This document shows, piece by piece, positions 35,630-42,337 of a DNA stretch of 64,000 bases. The notes below the pieces were generated by a model. It worked only from the letters and a program-made list of their open reading frames with translations, was not told the DNA's origin and did not search any database. The stretch covers positions 1 to 64,000 of the forward strand of contig NZ_QUWK01000009.1 of the NCBI RefSeq assembly GCF_003429665.1, given 5' to 3'. The first letter of the stretch is position 1. Each line of letters begins with the position of its first letter. The position numbers and the translations under genes are program-made. The stretch comes from Sphaerochaeta halotolerans (lineage in GTDB: Bacteria; Spirochaetota; Spirochaetia; Sphaerochaetales; Sphaerochaetaceae).

Positions 35630-35781
35630 GTCCGAACGTGTGGGCGAGTAGCTTATGACATATATTCTCTCTCCCACCGTGTGTCTTGTCGTTTTTTCCC
35701 CCTCTTTTTGAGGTAACGGCAGGTACAGGCCGCGAATATGCGGAACTCCTTCAAGGGTGCAAGCTTGAGGGAGTTTTTTTT
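35630..35781 (+). ncRNA. Candidate small RNA or orphan 5' leader
   Basis: About 150 nt lie between a good promoter and a strong terminator without a convincing ORF. Internal pairing potential includes GTGGGCGAG with CTCTCTCCCAC, the short hairpin CCTCTTTTTGAGG, and CCGCGAATATGCGG. It does not match SRP RNA (no GGAAGGA-type loop), tmRNA or RNase P motifs. Because a decayed hydrolase gene follows the terminator, it may be the former riboswitch or attenuator leader of that gene rather than a free RNA. Confidence 0.4.
35744..35781 (+). terminator. Rho-independent terminator
   Basis: AACTCCTTCAAG, 8-nt loop, CTTGAGGGAGTT (12 bp, one G-U), ending in a run of eight T residues. Confidence 0.88.
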
Positions 35782-35805
35782 GGCTCTTCACATTTTCTTG
35801 TGTGA

Positions 35806-36195
35806 TTGGAACCGAAACAGTTCCCAAAAGCTGAGGATATGCTGATTAATCCGATCAACTATACCAAACAGGTTGTTGAGGGAGATTGCGATCACACTTG
35901 CCCAGTTACCAAGGATATCAAATGTTCTACCAAGTTTTACATCCCTGCAGGGTCCGGCCCAATCAACCGACCGTTTTCGTCCTGCTCCCAGAAAATGCAG
36001 ATTCCTACCAGTTCCTTGTAAACAACAGCTGGATGGCAATGGCTGATGGTTATAAGCTTAACTTCGTACTTGCAGGACCGGGGAATGGCACCTGCAAAAG
36101 TCTAAGAATACCGATACTTGAATGCTCTTTGCGAAGATGTTAGCTACAGCCTCTTCTTCATGAAAACTCTAGACGTAACACGTCATATGTGTTAA
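35806..36195 (+). pseudogene. Decayed secreted alpha/beta-hydrolase-like (esterase) gene
   Basis: Protein-like sequence switches frame at least twice. Frame A gives DHTCPVTKDIKCSTKFYIPAGSGP. Frame B continues NQPTVFVLLPENADSYQFLVNNSW then MAMADGYKLNFVLAGPGNGT. A third frame gives LNALCEDVSYSLFFMKTL. This order resembles the N-terminal half of poly(3-hydroxybutyrate)-depolymerase-like esterases (strand, oxyanion region, conserved Trp), but the catalytic serine region is absent. It is clearly non-functional; the family name is tentative. Confidence 0.45.
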
Positions 36196-36223
36196 TCTGT
36201 GATTGAAAATAAAGGATTCAGAC

Positions 36224-36931
36224 ATGGAAACAACTGTCCGTAACAAAAAAACCCTGGCAGAGCAAACTGCTGATCGCTTGACAGAAACCATCATGAATGC
36301 TGAGTTTAAGAAAGGGCAACAGTTGCCCAGTGAATTCCAGCTCGCTGAAAAACTCGATGTAGGTAGGGGTACCATCCGGGAAGCAATCAAGATCTTGATA
36401 TCTAGGCATGTTGTTGAGATTAAGCGGGGGACCGGTACGTTTGTAGCGGAAAAACCGGGACAGGTCGAGGACCCACTGGGCTTGGCTTTCATCAAGGACA
36501 AGAAGAAACTGTCGATGGACCTCTATGAGATGCGCCTCATGATTGAACCCCAGATCGCTTCTCTCGCCGCCAGACGTGTGACCAAGGAAGGGATGATGAA
36601 GCTCGAGGCATCATTGCAAGCTATAGAAGAGAATATCGCCAAAGGGATGCCATGGACAGATGAAGATATTGCTTTCCATGAAACGATAGCAGAGGCATCG
36701 GGCAATCAATTGGCATCAACGCTCATTCCGATTATCCATTCTGCTGTCAAGGTCTTCGCCTACTTGTATGGGAAACCTCTCACCGAGACAACCATTGCAA
36801 CACACCGCGAAATCATGGACGCCATCAGGGCTAAGGATCCCGAACGTGCGGAGATTGCCATGAGAAATCATCTACAGCGAAACAAGGTTTACGCTGAGCA
36901 CCTTAGAGAGACTGCAGGAGAAAATGCATGA
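36224..36931 (+). CDS. GntR-family (FadR/FCD) transcriptional regulator
   Basis: A 235-residue regulator. The winged helix is at about 10-75 (FQLAEKLDVGRGTIREAIKILISRHVVEIKRGTGTFV). The FCD effector domain follows, with metal/ligand residues in DEDIAFHETIAEASGN and histidines in THREIMDAI and NHL. FCD regulators sense small carboxylic acids or sugar acids. Its stop overlaps the oxidoreductase start (ATGA), so it probably controls its own operon. The ATG at 36224 has AAGGA 7 nt upstream; the track's TTG at 36203 is not needed. Confidence 0.92.
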   Translation: METTVRNKKTLAEQTADRLTETIMNAEFKKGQQLPSEFQLAEKLDVGRGTIREAIKILISRHVVEIKRGTGTFVAEKPGQVEDPLGLAFIKDKKKLSMDLYEMRLMIEPQIASLAARRVTKEGMMKLEASLQAIEENIAKGMPWTDEDIAFHETIAEASGNQLASTLIPIIHSAVKVFAYLYGKPLTETTIATHREIMDAIRAKDPERAEIAMRNHLQRNKVYAEHLRETAGENA

Positions 36932-38400
36932 GGGATAATACCTACGACATCCTTATCATAGGGGGTGGCGTCATCGGATCATCTGTTGCGAGGGAACTTT
37001 CCAGGTACCGCCTGAGAATAGGTGTCCTTGAGAAAGAGCTCGATGTGGCGTGCGGTAATTCCTGCAGAAATACCGGCATGCTTCATGCCGGTTTCACTTA
37101 CAAGCCTGGTTCCCTGAAAGCTGAGTGCGCGGTGGAAGGGAATCGAGAGTTTGACCAGGTGGCACAGGAGCTTGATATTCCTTTCAAGCGAACCGGCAAA
37201 GTGGTAGTTGGCTTTAGTGATGAGGACATGCAAAACATCCTCAGGTTCAAGAGAATTGGCGAGCTGAATGGGGTGCGAGGCCTGGAGATGATCGACAAGG
37301 CCAAGCTAAACCAGATTGATAACAGCGCGGGGGGAGAGTTTGCCCTATACAGCCGAGATTCTGGCATCCTCAATCCGATGTTGTACAACATCGCCCTTGC
37401 GGAAAATGCCCATCAAAACGGTGTGGACTTTTTCTTTGACAGCGAAGTTAAGGCCATTAAAAGGCAGGGTGAACATTTTCAGGTCACAGCTGGTGATTCG
37501 GTTTTCTCCAGTCGCTGGATTGTGAACTGCGCTGGGATGCATTGTGTAACTATTTCTGAAATGTTGGGATTGCATGGGCACCAGGTGAAGGGCTTCAAGG
37601 GAGAGTATTATGTGTTGGACAAGAAAGCCAGTCAGTTCATGAACATCCCAGTCTACCCTGCTCCCAATGCCAAAGGGGGCTTCTCCACCCATGCAACACC
37701 TACTGTCGACGGAAATATCTTGGTCGGTCCTGATTCCTATATCACCGAGGATCCTGACGATTTTGCCTCCACCCGCGATCATATGCAGGGTCTCGTAAAA
37801 GACGGCTCGGCGATATTCAAGCATATGAAGGCTGAGTATTTCATCAGGAATTTTGCCGGGACCCGTTGGAAACGGGTAGACCCTGAGACAGGTGATGTCC
37901 TGGACTTCCTTATTGAGAACAGGGATGACCATCCAGGGGTGGTGAACCTGATCGGAATCGAGTCTCCCGGACTTACCTGCGCCTTGCCCATTGCCCGCCG
38001 TGTGGTGGCAAAGATTCAGGAAAAGGAAGTACTGGAGGTAAACAATGATTTCAATCCATATCGCAAGGGAATTGTACGTTTTGCAGAACAGTCGAAAGAA
38101 CGGAAGAAAGAACTCATAGCCACTGATCCTGACTATGGAGAGATAGTTTGTCGCTGTGAAACTGTTACACGGGCTGAGATTGTCCAGGCAATCAACAATC
38201 CTCTCGGAGCGGTGACATTGACGGGCATCAAGAACCGCACCAGGGCCTGTATGGGTAGATGCCAAGGGGGGTACTGTGAAACACGAATCACGGCCCTGAT
38301 CCAGGAGCAGTGCAAGGTGAGGGAACATGAGGTGATGTACCAACACAAGGGCTCTGGGATGTTCATCGGCAAGGTAAGGGAGGTCCTGGATGGAGAATAA
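36928..38400 (+). CDS. FAD-dependent oxidoreductase with C-terminal BFD-like [2Fe-2S] domain (GlpA-like)
   Basis: A 490-residue protein. DILIIGGGVIGSSVARELS (about 7-25) is the FAD-binding Rossmann motif. NTGMLHAGFTYKPGSLKA (about 48-65) is typical of the glycerol-3-phosphate/2-hydroxyglutarate dehydrogenase group. The last about 90 residues contain CRCE and CMGRCQGGYC, four cysteines of a BFD-type [2Fe-2S] cluster. It resembles the catalytic GlpA subunit of anaerobic glycerol-3-phosphate dehydrogenase. The substrate could equally be another 2-hydroxy acid. It overlaps the GlpB-like gene by 11 bp. Confidence 0.88.
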   Translation: MRDNTYDILIIGGGVIGSSVARELSRYRLRIGVLEKELDVACGNSCRNTGMLHAGFTYKPGSLKAECAVEGNREFDQVAQELDIPFKRTGKVVVGFSDEDMQNILRFKRIGELNGVRGLEMIDKAKLNQIDNSAGGEFALYSRDSGILNPMLYNIALAENAHQNGVDFFFDSEVKAIKRQGEHFQVTAGDSVFSSRWIVNCAGMHCVTISEMLGLHGHQVKGFKGEYYVLDKKASQFMNIPVYPAPNAKGGFSTHATPTVDGNILVGPDSYITEDPDDFASTRDHMQGLVKDGSAIFKHMKAEYFIRNFAGTRWKRVDPETGDVLDFLIENRDDHPGVVNLIGIESPGLTCALPIARRVVAKIQEKEVLEVNNDFNPYRKGIVRFAEQSKERKKELIATDPDYGEIVCRCETVTRAEIVQAINNPLGAVTLTGIKNRTRACMGRCQGGYCETRITALIQEQCKVREHEVMYQHKGSGMFIGKVREVLDGE

Positions 38401-39622
38401 GGATGTCATTATCATCGGTGGAGGCCCTGCCGGGCTGGCTGCAGCCGTTCAACTGTACAAACTTGGGATTACCAATATTCTGATCCTTGAGAGGGAAAAG
38501 CATTTGGGAGGTATCTTGCGGCAATGCATCCATGATGGATTCGGCCTTCAGCGGTTTTGTGAATCGTTGAGTGGCCCTGAATATGCCCAGCGATTCATTG
38601 ACGAGGTAAGAGAGCTGAACATTCCCTATATGACTGAGGTGACGGTAACAGAAGTGACTGCCGGTAGGAAAGTGACAGCCATCTCCAGGAGAGGAGTCAT
38701 GGAATTCCAAGCCAAGGCGGTAGCATTGACCATGGGTTGCAGGGAACGGACACGTGGTGCGATCAGTATTCCAGGGACCAGGCCAGCCGGAGTATATACT
38801 GCTGGAGTTGCGCAATCCTATATGAACCTTGCGAACATCATGCCGGGACAAGAGGTGGTAATTCTCGGCTCCGGTGACATCGGCCTGATCATGGCCCGTA
38901 GATTGACCCTTGAAGGGGCTCATGTCAAAGCCGTATTCGAGGTACAGCCCTATCCCAGTGGTCTGCCACGCAACATCGAACAGTGTCTCAATGACTATGA
39001 AATTCCTCTTTTCTTGAGCCATACGGTGGTTGATGTCAAAGGTCATTCTCGGCTTGAAGGTGTAACCGTAGCCCAAGTCGATGAACAATATCGACCTATT
39101 CCGGGAACAGAACAAGAGTACAATTGCGACACGCTTATTCTCTCAGTAGGTCTTATCCCTGAGAATGAGCTTTCCCTTGGAGCTGGCCTCACACTCGATT
39201 CAAGGACCAAGGGAGCTGTCGTGGATGAAGATTACCAGACAAGCTGCACAGGAATCTTTGCAGCTGGCAATGTCCTGCAAGTCCACGACCTGGTGGATTT
39301 CGTCTCCATCGAGGCTGAACGCATGGCTCTTTCCATCCAAGAGTGCTTCCTCTCTTCCCAGTTTGGGAATGCAGAAATCGAAATCGTTGTTGATGCCTCC
39401 ATATCCTATTCAGTTCCGCAGAAAACTACTGGGAAAAAGGACTTTACACTCTCTCTGAGACCGAAGAGGCCAGGTCGTAATTGTACAGTTTTCGTGAAAC
39501 AGGAAAATGTGACTATCGCCCGAAAGAAGTTCGCCAAAGTCCTTCCCGCTGAGATGATCCAGCTTGCCATTCCAGCAGAAAGGATTGACCCAGAGAAGAA
39601 ATTGGAGATTACACTCATATGA
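38390..39622 (+). CDS. NAD(P)/FAD-dependent pyridine-nucleotide-disulphide-type oxidoreductase
   Basis: A 410-residue flavoprotein with two dinucleotide-binding sites. VIIIGGGPAGLAAAVQLYKLG (about 6-26) binds FAD. EVVILGSGDIGLIMARRLTLEGA (about 160-182) binds NAD(P)H. TSCTGIFAAGNVLQVHDLVDFV near 283-304 is the C-terminal FAD motif. There is no CxxC redox disulphide. It is found with GlpA-like and DUF1667 proteins in anaerobes and probably passes electrons between the GlpA-like flavin and NAD(P) or another carrier. It overlaps both neighbours. Confidence 0.88.
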   Translation: MENKDVIIIGGGPAGLAAAVQLYKLGITNILILEREKHLGGILRQCIHDGFGLQRFCESLSGPEYAQRFIDEVRELNIPYMTEVTVTEVTAGRKVTAISRRGVMEFQAKAVALTMGCRERTRGAISIPGTRPAGVYTAGVAQSYMNLANIMPGQEVVILGSGDIGLIMARRLTLEGAHVKAVFEVQPYPSGLPRNIEQCLNDYEIPLFLSHTVVDVKGHSRLEGVTVAQVDEQYRPIPGTEQEYNCDTLILSVGLIPENELSLGAGLTLDSRTKGAVVDEDYQTSCTGIFAAGNVLQVHDLVDFVSIEAERMALSIQECFLSSQFGNAEIEIVVDASISYSVPQKTTGKKDFTLSLRPKRPGRNCTVFVKQENVTIARKKFAKVLPAEMIQLAIPAERIDPEKKLEITLI

Positions 39623-39984
39623 GAAGAGAGTACACCTGCATCATCTGCCCCATCGGCTGTGATATGACCGCAGAGATTGAAGATAATGAAATGGTTTCTC
39701 TCGTTGGCAACAATTGCGCCAAGGGTAGAGTATATGTACAGCAGGAGTTGACCAATCCGATACGTACTATCGCAACCTCCGTTCTTGTAAAGGGAGGCGA
39801 ATTGCCCTTGGCAAGTGTCCGTCTGAACAAACCGGTACCCAAGGCCAGCCTTTTCAAGGTGATGGCAGAGGCAAAAAAAGTGATTCTGCTTGCGCCGGTA
39901 AGGATTGGACAGGTGGCTTTACAAAACGTTGCAGGAACCGGTGCAGACTTGGTTGTTACCAAGCATGTAGATGCGATTCATTGA
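39619..39984 (+). CDS. DUF1667-family protein
   Basis: A 121-residue protein. It begins REYTCIICPIGCDM, continues with NNCAKGRVYVQQELTNPIRTIATSV, and ends with a hydrophobic strand-rich half. The cysteines (CxxCxxxC plus C33) probably ligate a metal or Fe-S cluster. DUF1667 members regularly accompany GlpA-like and GlpB-like flavoproteins, as here, and may stand in for GlpC as electron-transfer subunit. Its biochemical role is not established. The start overlaps the preceding stop (ATGA). Confidence 0.88.
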   Translation: MRREYTCIICPIGCDMTAEIEDNEMVSLVGNNCAKGRVYVQQELTNPIRTIATSVLVKGGELPLASVRLNKPVPKASLFKVMAEAKKVILLAPVRIGQVALQNVAGTGADLVVTKHVDAIH

Positions 39985-39998
39985 ATGGGTAGGCTTGG

Positions 39999-40190
39999 CT
40001 ACTCCCTAATTCGCTTATAGGCATTCCTCTTACGCCAGAGATGGGCGAACATGAATTTCTCCCCTTTGTTCCTGTCTTGTTTTTCCAGGTATGCAAGGAT
40101 TTTTCTGTGTTCTTCCTGGGTTTGCATCTTTCCTTGGTTGCTGAGGCGTTGGTAGAAGAGCGGGCTGTTTGTGTTCAGGTTCAGCCTACT
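39999..40190 (-). pseudogene. C-terminal remnant of a GntR/FCD regulator
   Basis: The frame ending at 39999 reads LFYQRLSNQGKMQTQEEHRKILAYLEKQDRN...FAHLWRKRNAYKRI. EEHRKIL and the later AHL are the last two metal-binding histidine helices of an FCD domain. The upstream three quarters, including the winged helix, are missing and a TnpB fragment begins at about the breakpoint. It converges with the DUF1667 gene 14 bp away. Confidence 0.55.
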
Positions 40191-40722
40191 GAAGGCAGGG
40201 AGCTTCTTGGAAAGCATTCCCAAGAACTATTTCTGCTTCTACGATGTCGGGCTTCTTAGGCTCAAAGAGCGGTCGTCCACCATGTTCATCTCCACAGACG
40301 CTACGTTCCCGCAGTCCACGGGTACATGCCCAATCCCTCAGGTTCATGCTGGCGTTCCTGTCACGTTCGACCAGCTTCCCGCAGGATGGGCAAATCCACT
40401 CCCTGACAGAGTGGGGTAAATTCCTATATGTTGTTTTACACGTATTGCAAGTCTTCGAGGACGCGTAGAAGCGAGGTGCCAGCATGAAGCGCTTCCCTCT
40501 CTCCCTGCACTTCTGCTCCATCCTCATCCGGAAGAATCCAAACGAGGCATCACATAGGGATTTGGCCAGCTTGCGGTTCCTGAACCTTGGAAAGCCCGCT
40601 TCCTTTCTTTGGAAGAATTTCTTGTAAGCGGTGTCCAGATTCCTCGATGCCATCTGCAGGGCCTGGGAGTTGACCTCGCCAAGCCAGGGATAGACTTTCT
40701 TGAGAATACCTTTCATTGCCAA
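40186..40722 (-). pseudogene. tnpB: IS200/IS605-family TnpB remnant
   Basis: A 178-residue frame with the C-terminal TnpB zinc finger (CNTCKTTYRNLPHSVREWICPSCG) followed by DRNASMNL, the last RuvC segment with its catalytic aspartate. Earlier, ALQMASRNLDTAYKKFFQR and GFPRFRNRK are N-terminal TnpB motifs. Only about 35 residues separate these halves, where full proteins (370-400 residues) have over 150, so the central RuvC-I/II region is deleted. No tnpA is present. It is a dead element fragment. Confidence 0.8.
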
Positions 40723-40736
40723 TCAGAAAAACGTAT

Positions 40737-40797
40737 GAGCACTAGCATCTCTCGCCCAAAGTCGGGAGACTTCTGGTGCTCTTTCTTATAAAAGAGC
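40737..40797. repeat. Imperfect hairpins beside the TnpB remnant, possible IS200/IS605 end
   Basis: GAGCAC (40737-40742) pairs with GTGCTC (40776-40781), enclosing CCC/GGG and flanking pyrimidine/purine arms. An overlapping GCTCTTT/AAAGAGC hairpin occupies 40778-40797. IS200/IS605 elements carry subterminal hairpins rather than terminal inverted repeats. It could also serve as a transcription stop for the GpsA-like gene. Confidence 0.35.
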
Positions 40798-40821
40798 GTT
40801 AGGAGAGGTTAGCCTCAGTAG

Positions 40822-41790
40822 TCAATTGAACACTGCTCTCATGTAGTCATTGAGGTCCTCTTGTTCATACATCATCCGGTAGAGTGCCTGTACGAGGGGG
40901 AACTCCTCTTCTACATGTCTTTCGCGGGTGAGTTCACCCATCAACTTGACGGTTCTGCTTCCCTCAATGACTGTGGCTGAGCTGCCACTGTTGTCAATGG
41001 AGAATCCTTTTCCCATCAAGAGGCCGAGCGTCCTGTTCCGGGAGAGGTCATTGAGACTGGTCAGTCCCAAGTCCCCGAGCCCACAGTAGCAGAAGATGGT
41101 TTCTGTACTGCAGCCAAAAAGACTGAGAAAATGGCGCATTTCCCCGACTGCCTTGGTGTAGATGAGAAAGTCGACATTCGGTGAGTTGAACCGGCCGCTG
41201 ACCAGTCCGATTGCAATGGCATACATGTTCTTCAGGATACTCATCAGCTCGACTGAACGAATATCATCGGTGTAGTCCAAGTAAAGCCCAGTATCCTTGA
41301 GCACTTCCTTCTTGAACCGGTCATAATCCTCTCTCTTTCCCCCAAAGGTGAAGGAGGAGGGTAGCCCATGAAGCACTTCGATTGCGAAGGTCGGTCCCTT
41401 CATGCTTGCTGTTCTGGGAAAGGGAATCTGTTCGGTGATGAAGGCCCCATCATCACTCATGCCCTTTGCCAGGTTGATTACGAGACAGTCTTCCTTTGTA
41501 TACTCCTTGATCTCCTCGGTGAAGGAGATAATGACCTTTGAGGGGATAACAAGGAGAATACAGTCGGCACTGCGGAAAATCTGCTTGTCACTTGTTGCCC
41601 TGATGCTGGTGTTCAGGAAGTGGGTAGGGAAGTACTTGGTATTCCGATGGTTCCGGTTGATATCCTCAACTACATCCTTCTCGATGGACCAGAGGATGAC
41701 GGTATTATTGGTATTCCAAGAGAGCCGTTCGGCCATGGCGGTGCCAAAGACACCGGCTCCTGCAATTACGATGGTATTGTGATAAGGCAA
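40822..41790 (-). CDS. NAD(P)-dependent glycerol-3-phosphate dehydrogenase-like protein
   Basis: A 322-residue GpsA-family protein. VIAGAGVFGTAMAERLS (about 8-24) is the dinucleotide motif. NLAKGM, MKGPTFAIEV, LKNMYAIAIGLVSG (catalytic lysine region, about 188-201) and GLGDLGLTSLNDLSRNRTLG (about 241-260) follow the GpsA order. It would interconvert DHAP and glycerol 3-phosphate for phospholipid synthesis. Several positions are divergent, so a paralogue with another substrate is possible. The start codon is TTG with AAGGAG 7 nt upstream, lying inside the end of the GNAT gene. Confidence 0.85.
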   Translation of the reverse strand: MPYHNTIVIAGAGVFGTAMAERLSWNTNNTVILWSIEKDVVEDINRNHRNTKYFPTHFLNTSIRATSDKQIFRSADCILLVIPSKVIISFTEEIKEYTKEDCLVINLAKGMSDDGAFITEQIPFPRTASMKGPTFAIEVLHGLPSSFTFGGKREDYDRFKKEVLKDTGLYLDYTDDIRSVELMSILKNMYAIAIGLVSGRFNSPNVDFLIYTKAVGEMRHFLSLFGCSTETIFCYCGLGDLGLTSLNDLSRNRTLGLLMGKGFSIDNSGSSATVIEGSRTVKLMGELTRERHVEEEFPLVQALYRMMYEQEDLNDYMRAVFN

Positions 41791-42260
41791 GGCGCAACTC
41801 CTTCTTCGTGTGGCCAGATCATGGTTCGGTGTGGGATGTTTGCTTCATAGAAGATTGTCTGATCTTCTGCAATGAAGCCAAGCTTCTGATAAAATCCCTC
41901 ACTCTGAATCTGGGCATGGATATAGATAGGCTTATGAGAAACGCTCAAGGCACAACGTACCAAGAGTTCTCCATAATGCAACCCACGGTAGGTGGAGAGC
42001 ACTGCAATGCGTTCCAGTTTGGTTCCTTTTTCCGTCATCCGGATACGTACAGTCCCTACTGCTTCATCACCGATGAGCAGCAGGAGATGACCGCAGTCAG
42101 GGTCTTTTCCATCGAAATCGATGGCCTCGCTTACGCCCTGTCCTTTGACGAAAACCTCACGTCGTATGTGCTTGCACATTGCAAGATAGCCCTGATTGGT
42201 CATCAGGGAAGCACTCCCTGGTTCAAGGTATATGACAGTCTGTTCCATTCTGCCCATCAT
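41766..42260 (-). CDS. GNAT-family N-acetyltransferase
   Basis: A 164-residue protein. EAVGTVRIRMTEKGTKLERIAVLSTYRGLHYGELLV matches GNAT motifs A/D around residues 65-100, with acetyl-CoA-binding pattern (Q/R)xxGx(G/A) diverged to RGLHYG. GFYQKLGF near 127 is motif B. It resembles ElaA-type acyltransferases of unknown substrate. It overlaps the GpsA-like gene by 25 bp, so the two are co-expressed. No strong ribosome site is seen; the ATG at 42248 is an alternative start. Confidence 0.82.
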   Translation of the reverse strand: MMGRMEQTVIYLEPGSASLMTNQGYLAMCKHIRREVFVKGQGVSEAIDFDGKDPDCGHLLLLIGDEAVGTVRIRMTEKGTKLERIAVLSTYRGLHYGELLVRCALSVSHKPIYIHAQIQSEGFYQKLGFIAEDQTIFYEANIPHRTMIWPHEEGVAPCLITIPS

Positions 42261-42337
42261 AACGGCAAGTCATGTCTTCGAGCAAGGGGGTGCAAAGTAG
42301 GGAAGAAAATGGGGAAAACAGCGTTCACTCACACAAT

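Noticed and set aside
35630-35781. 6S, SRP or tmRNA
   Set aside because: The ends do not pair as in 6S RNA, no SRP apical motif is seen, and no tRNA-like ends or tag frame are present.
37345-38415. 356-residue minus-strand ORF
   Set aside because: Antisense shadow of the GlpA-like flavoprotein gene, which has FAD and 2Fe-2S motifs.
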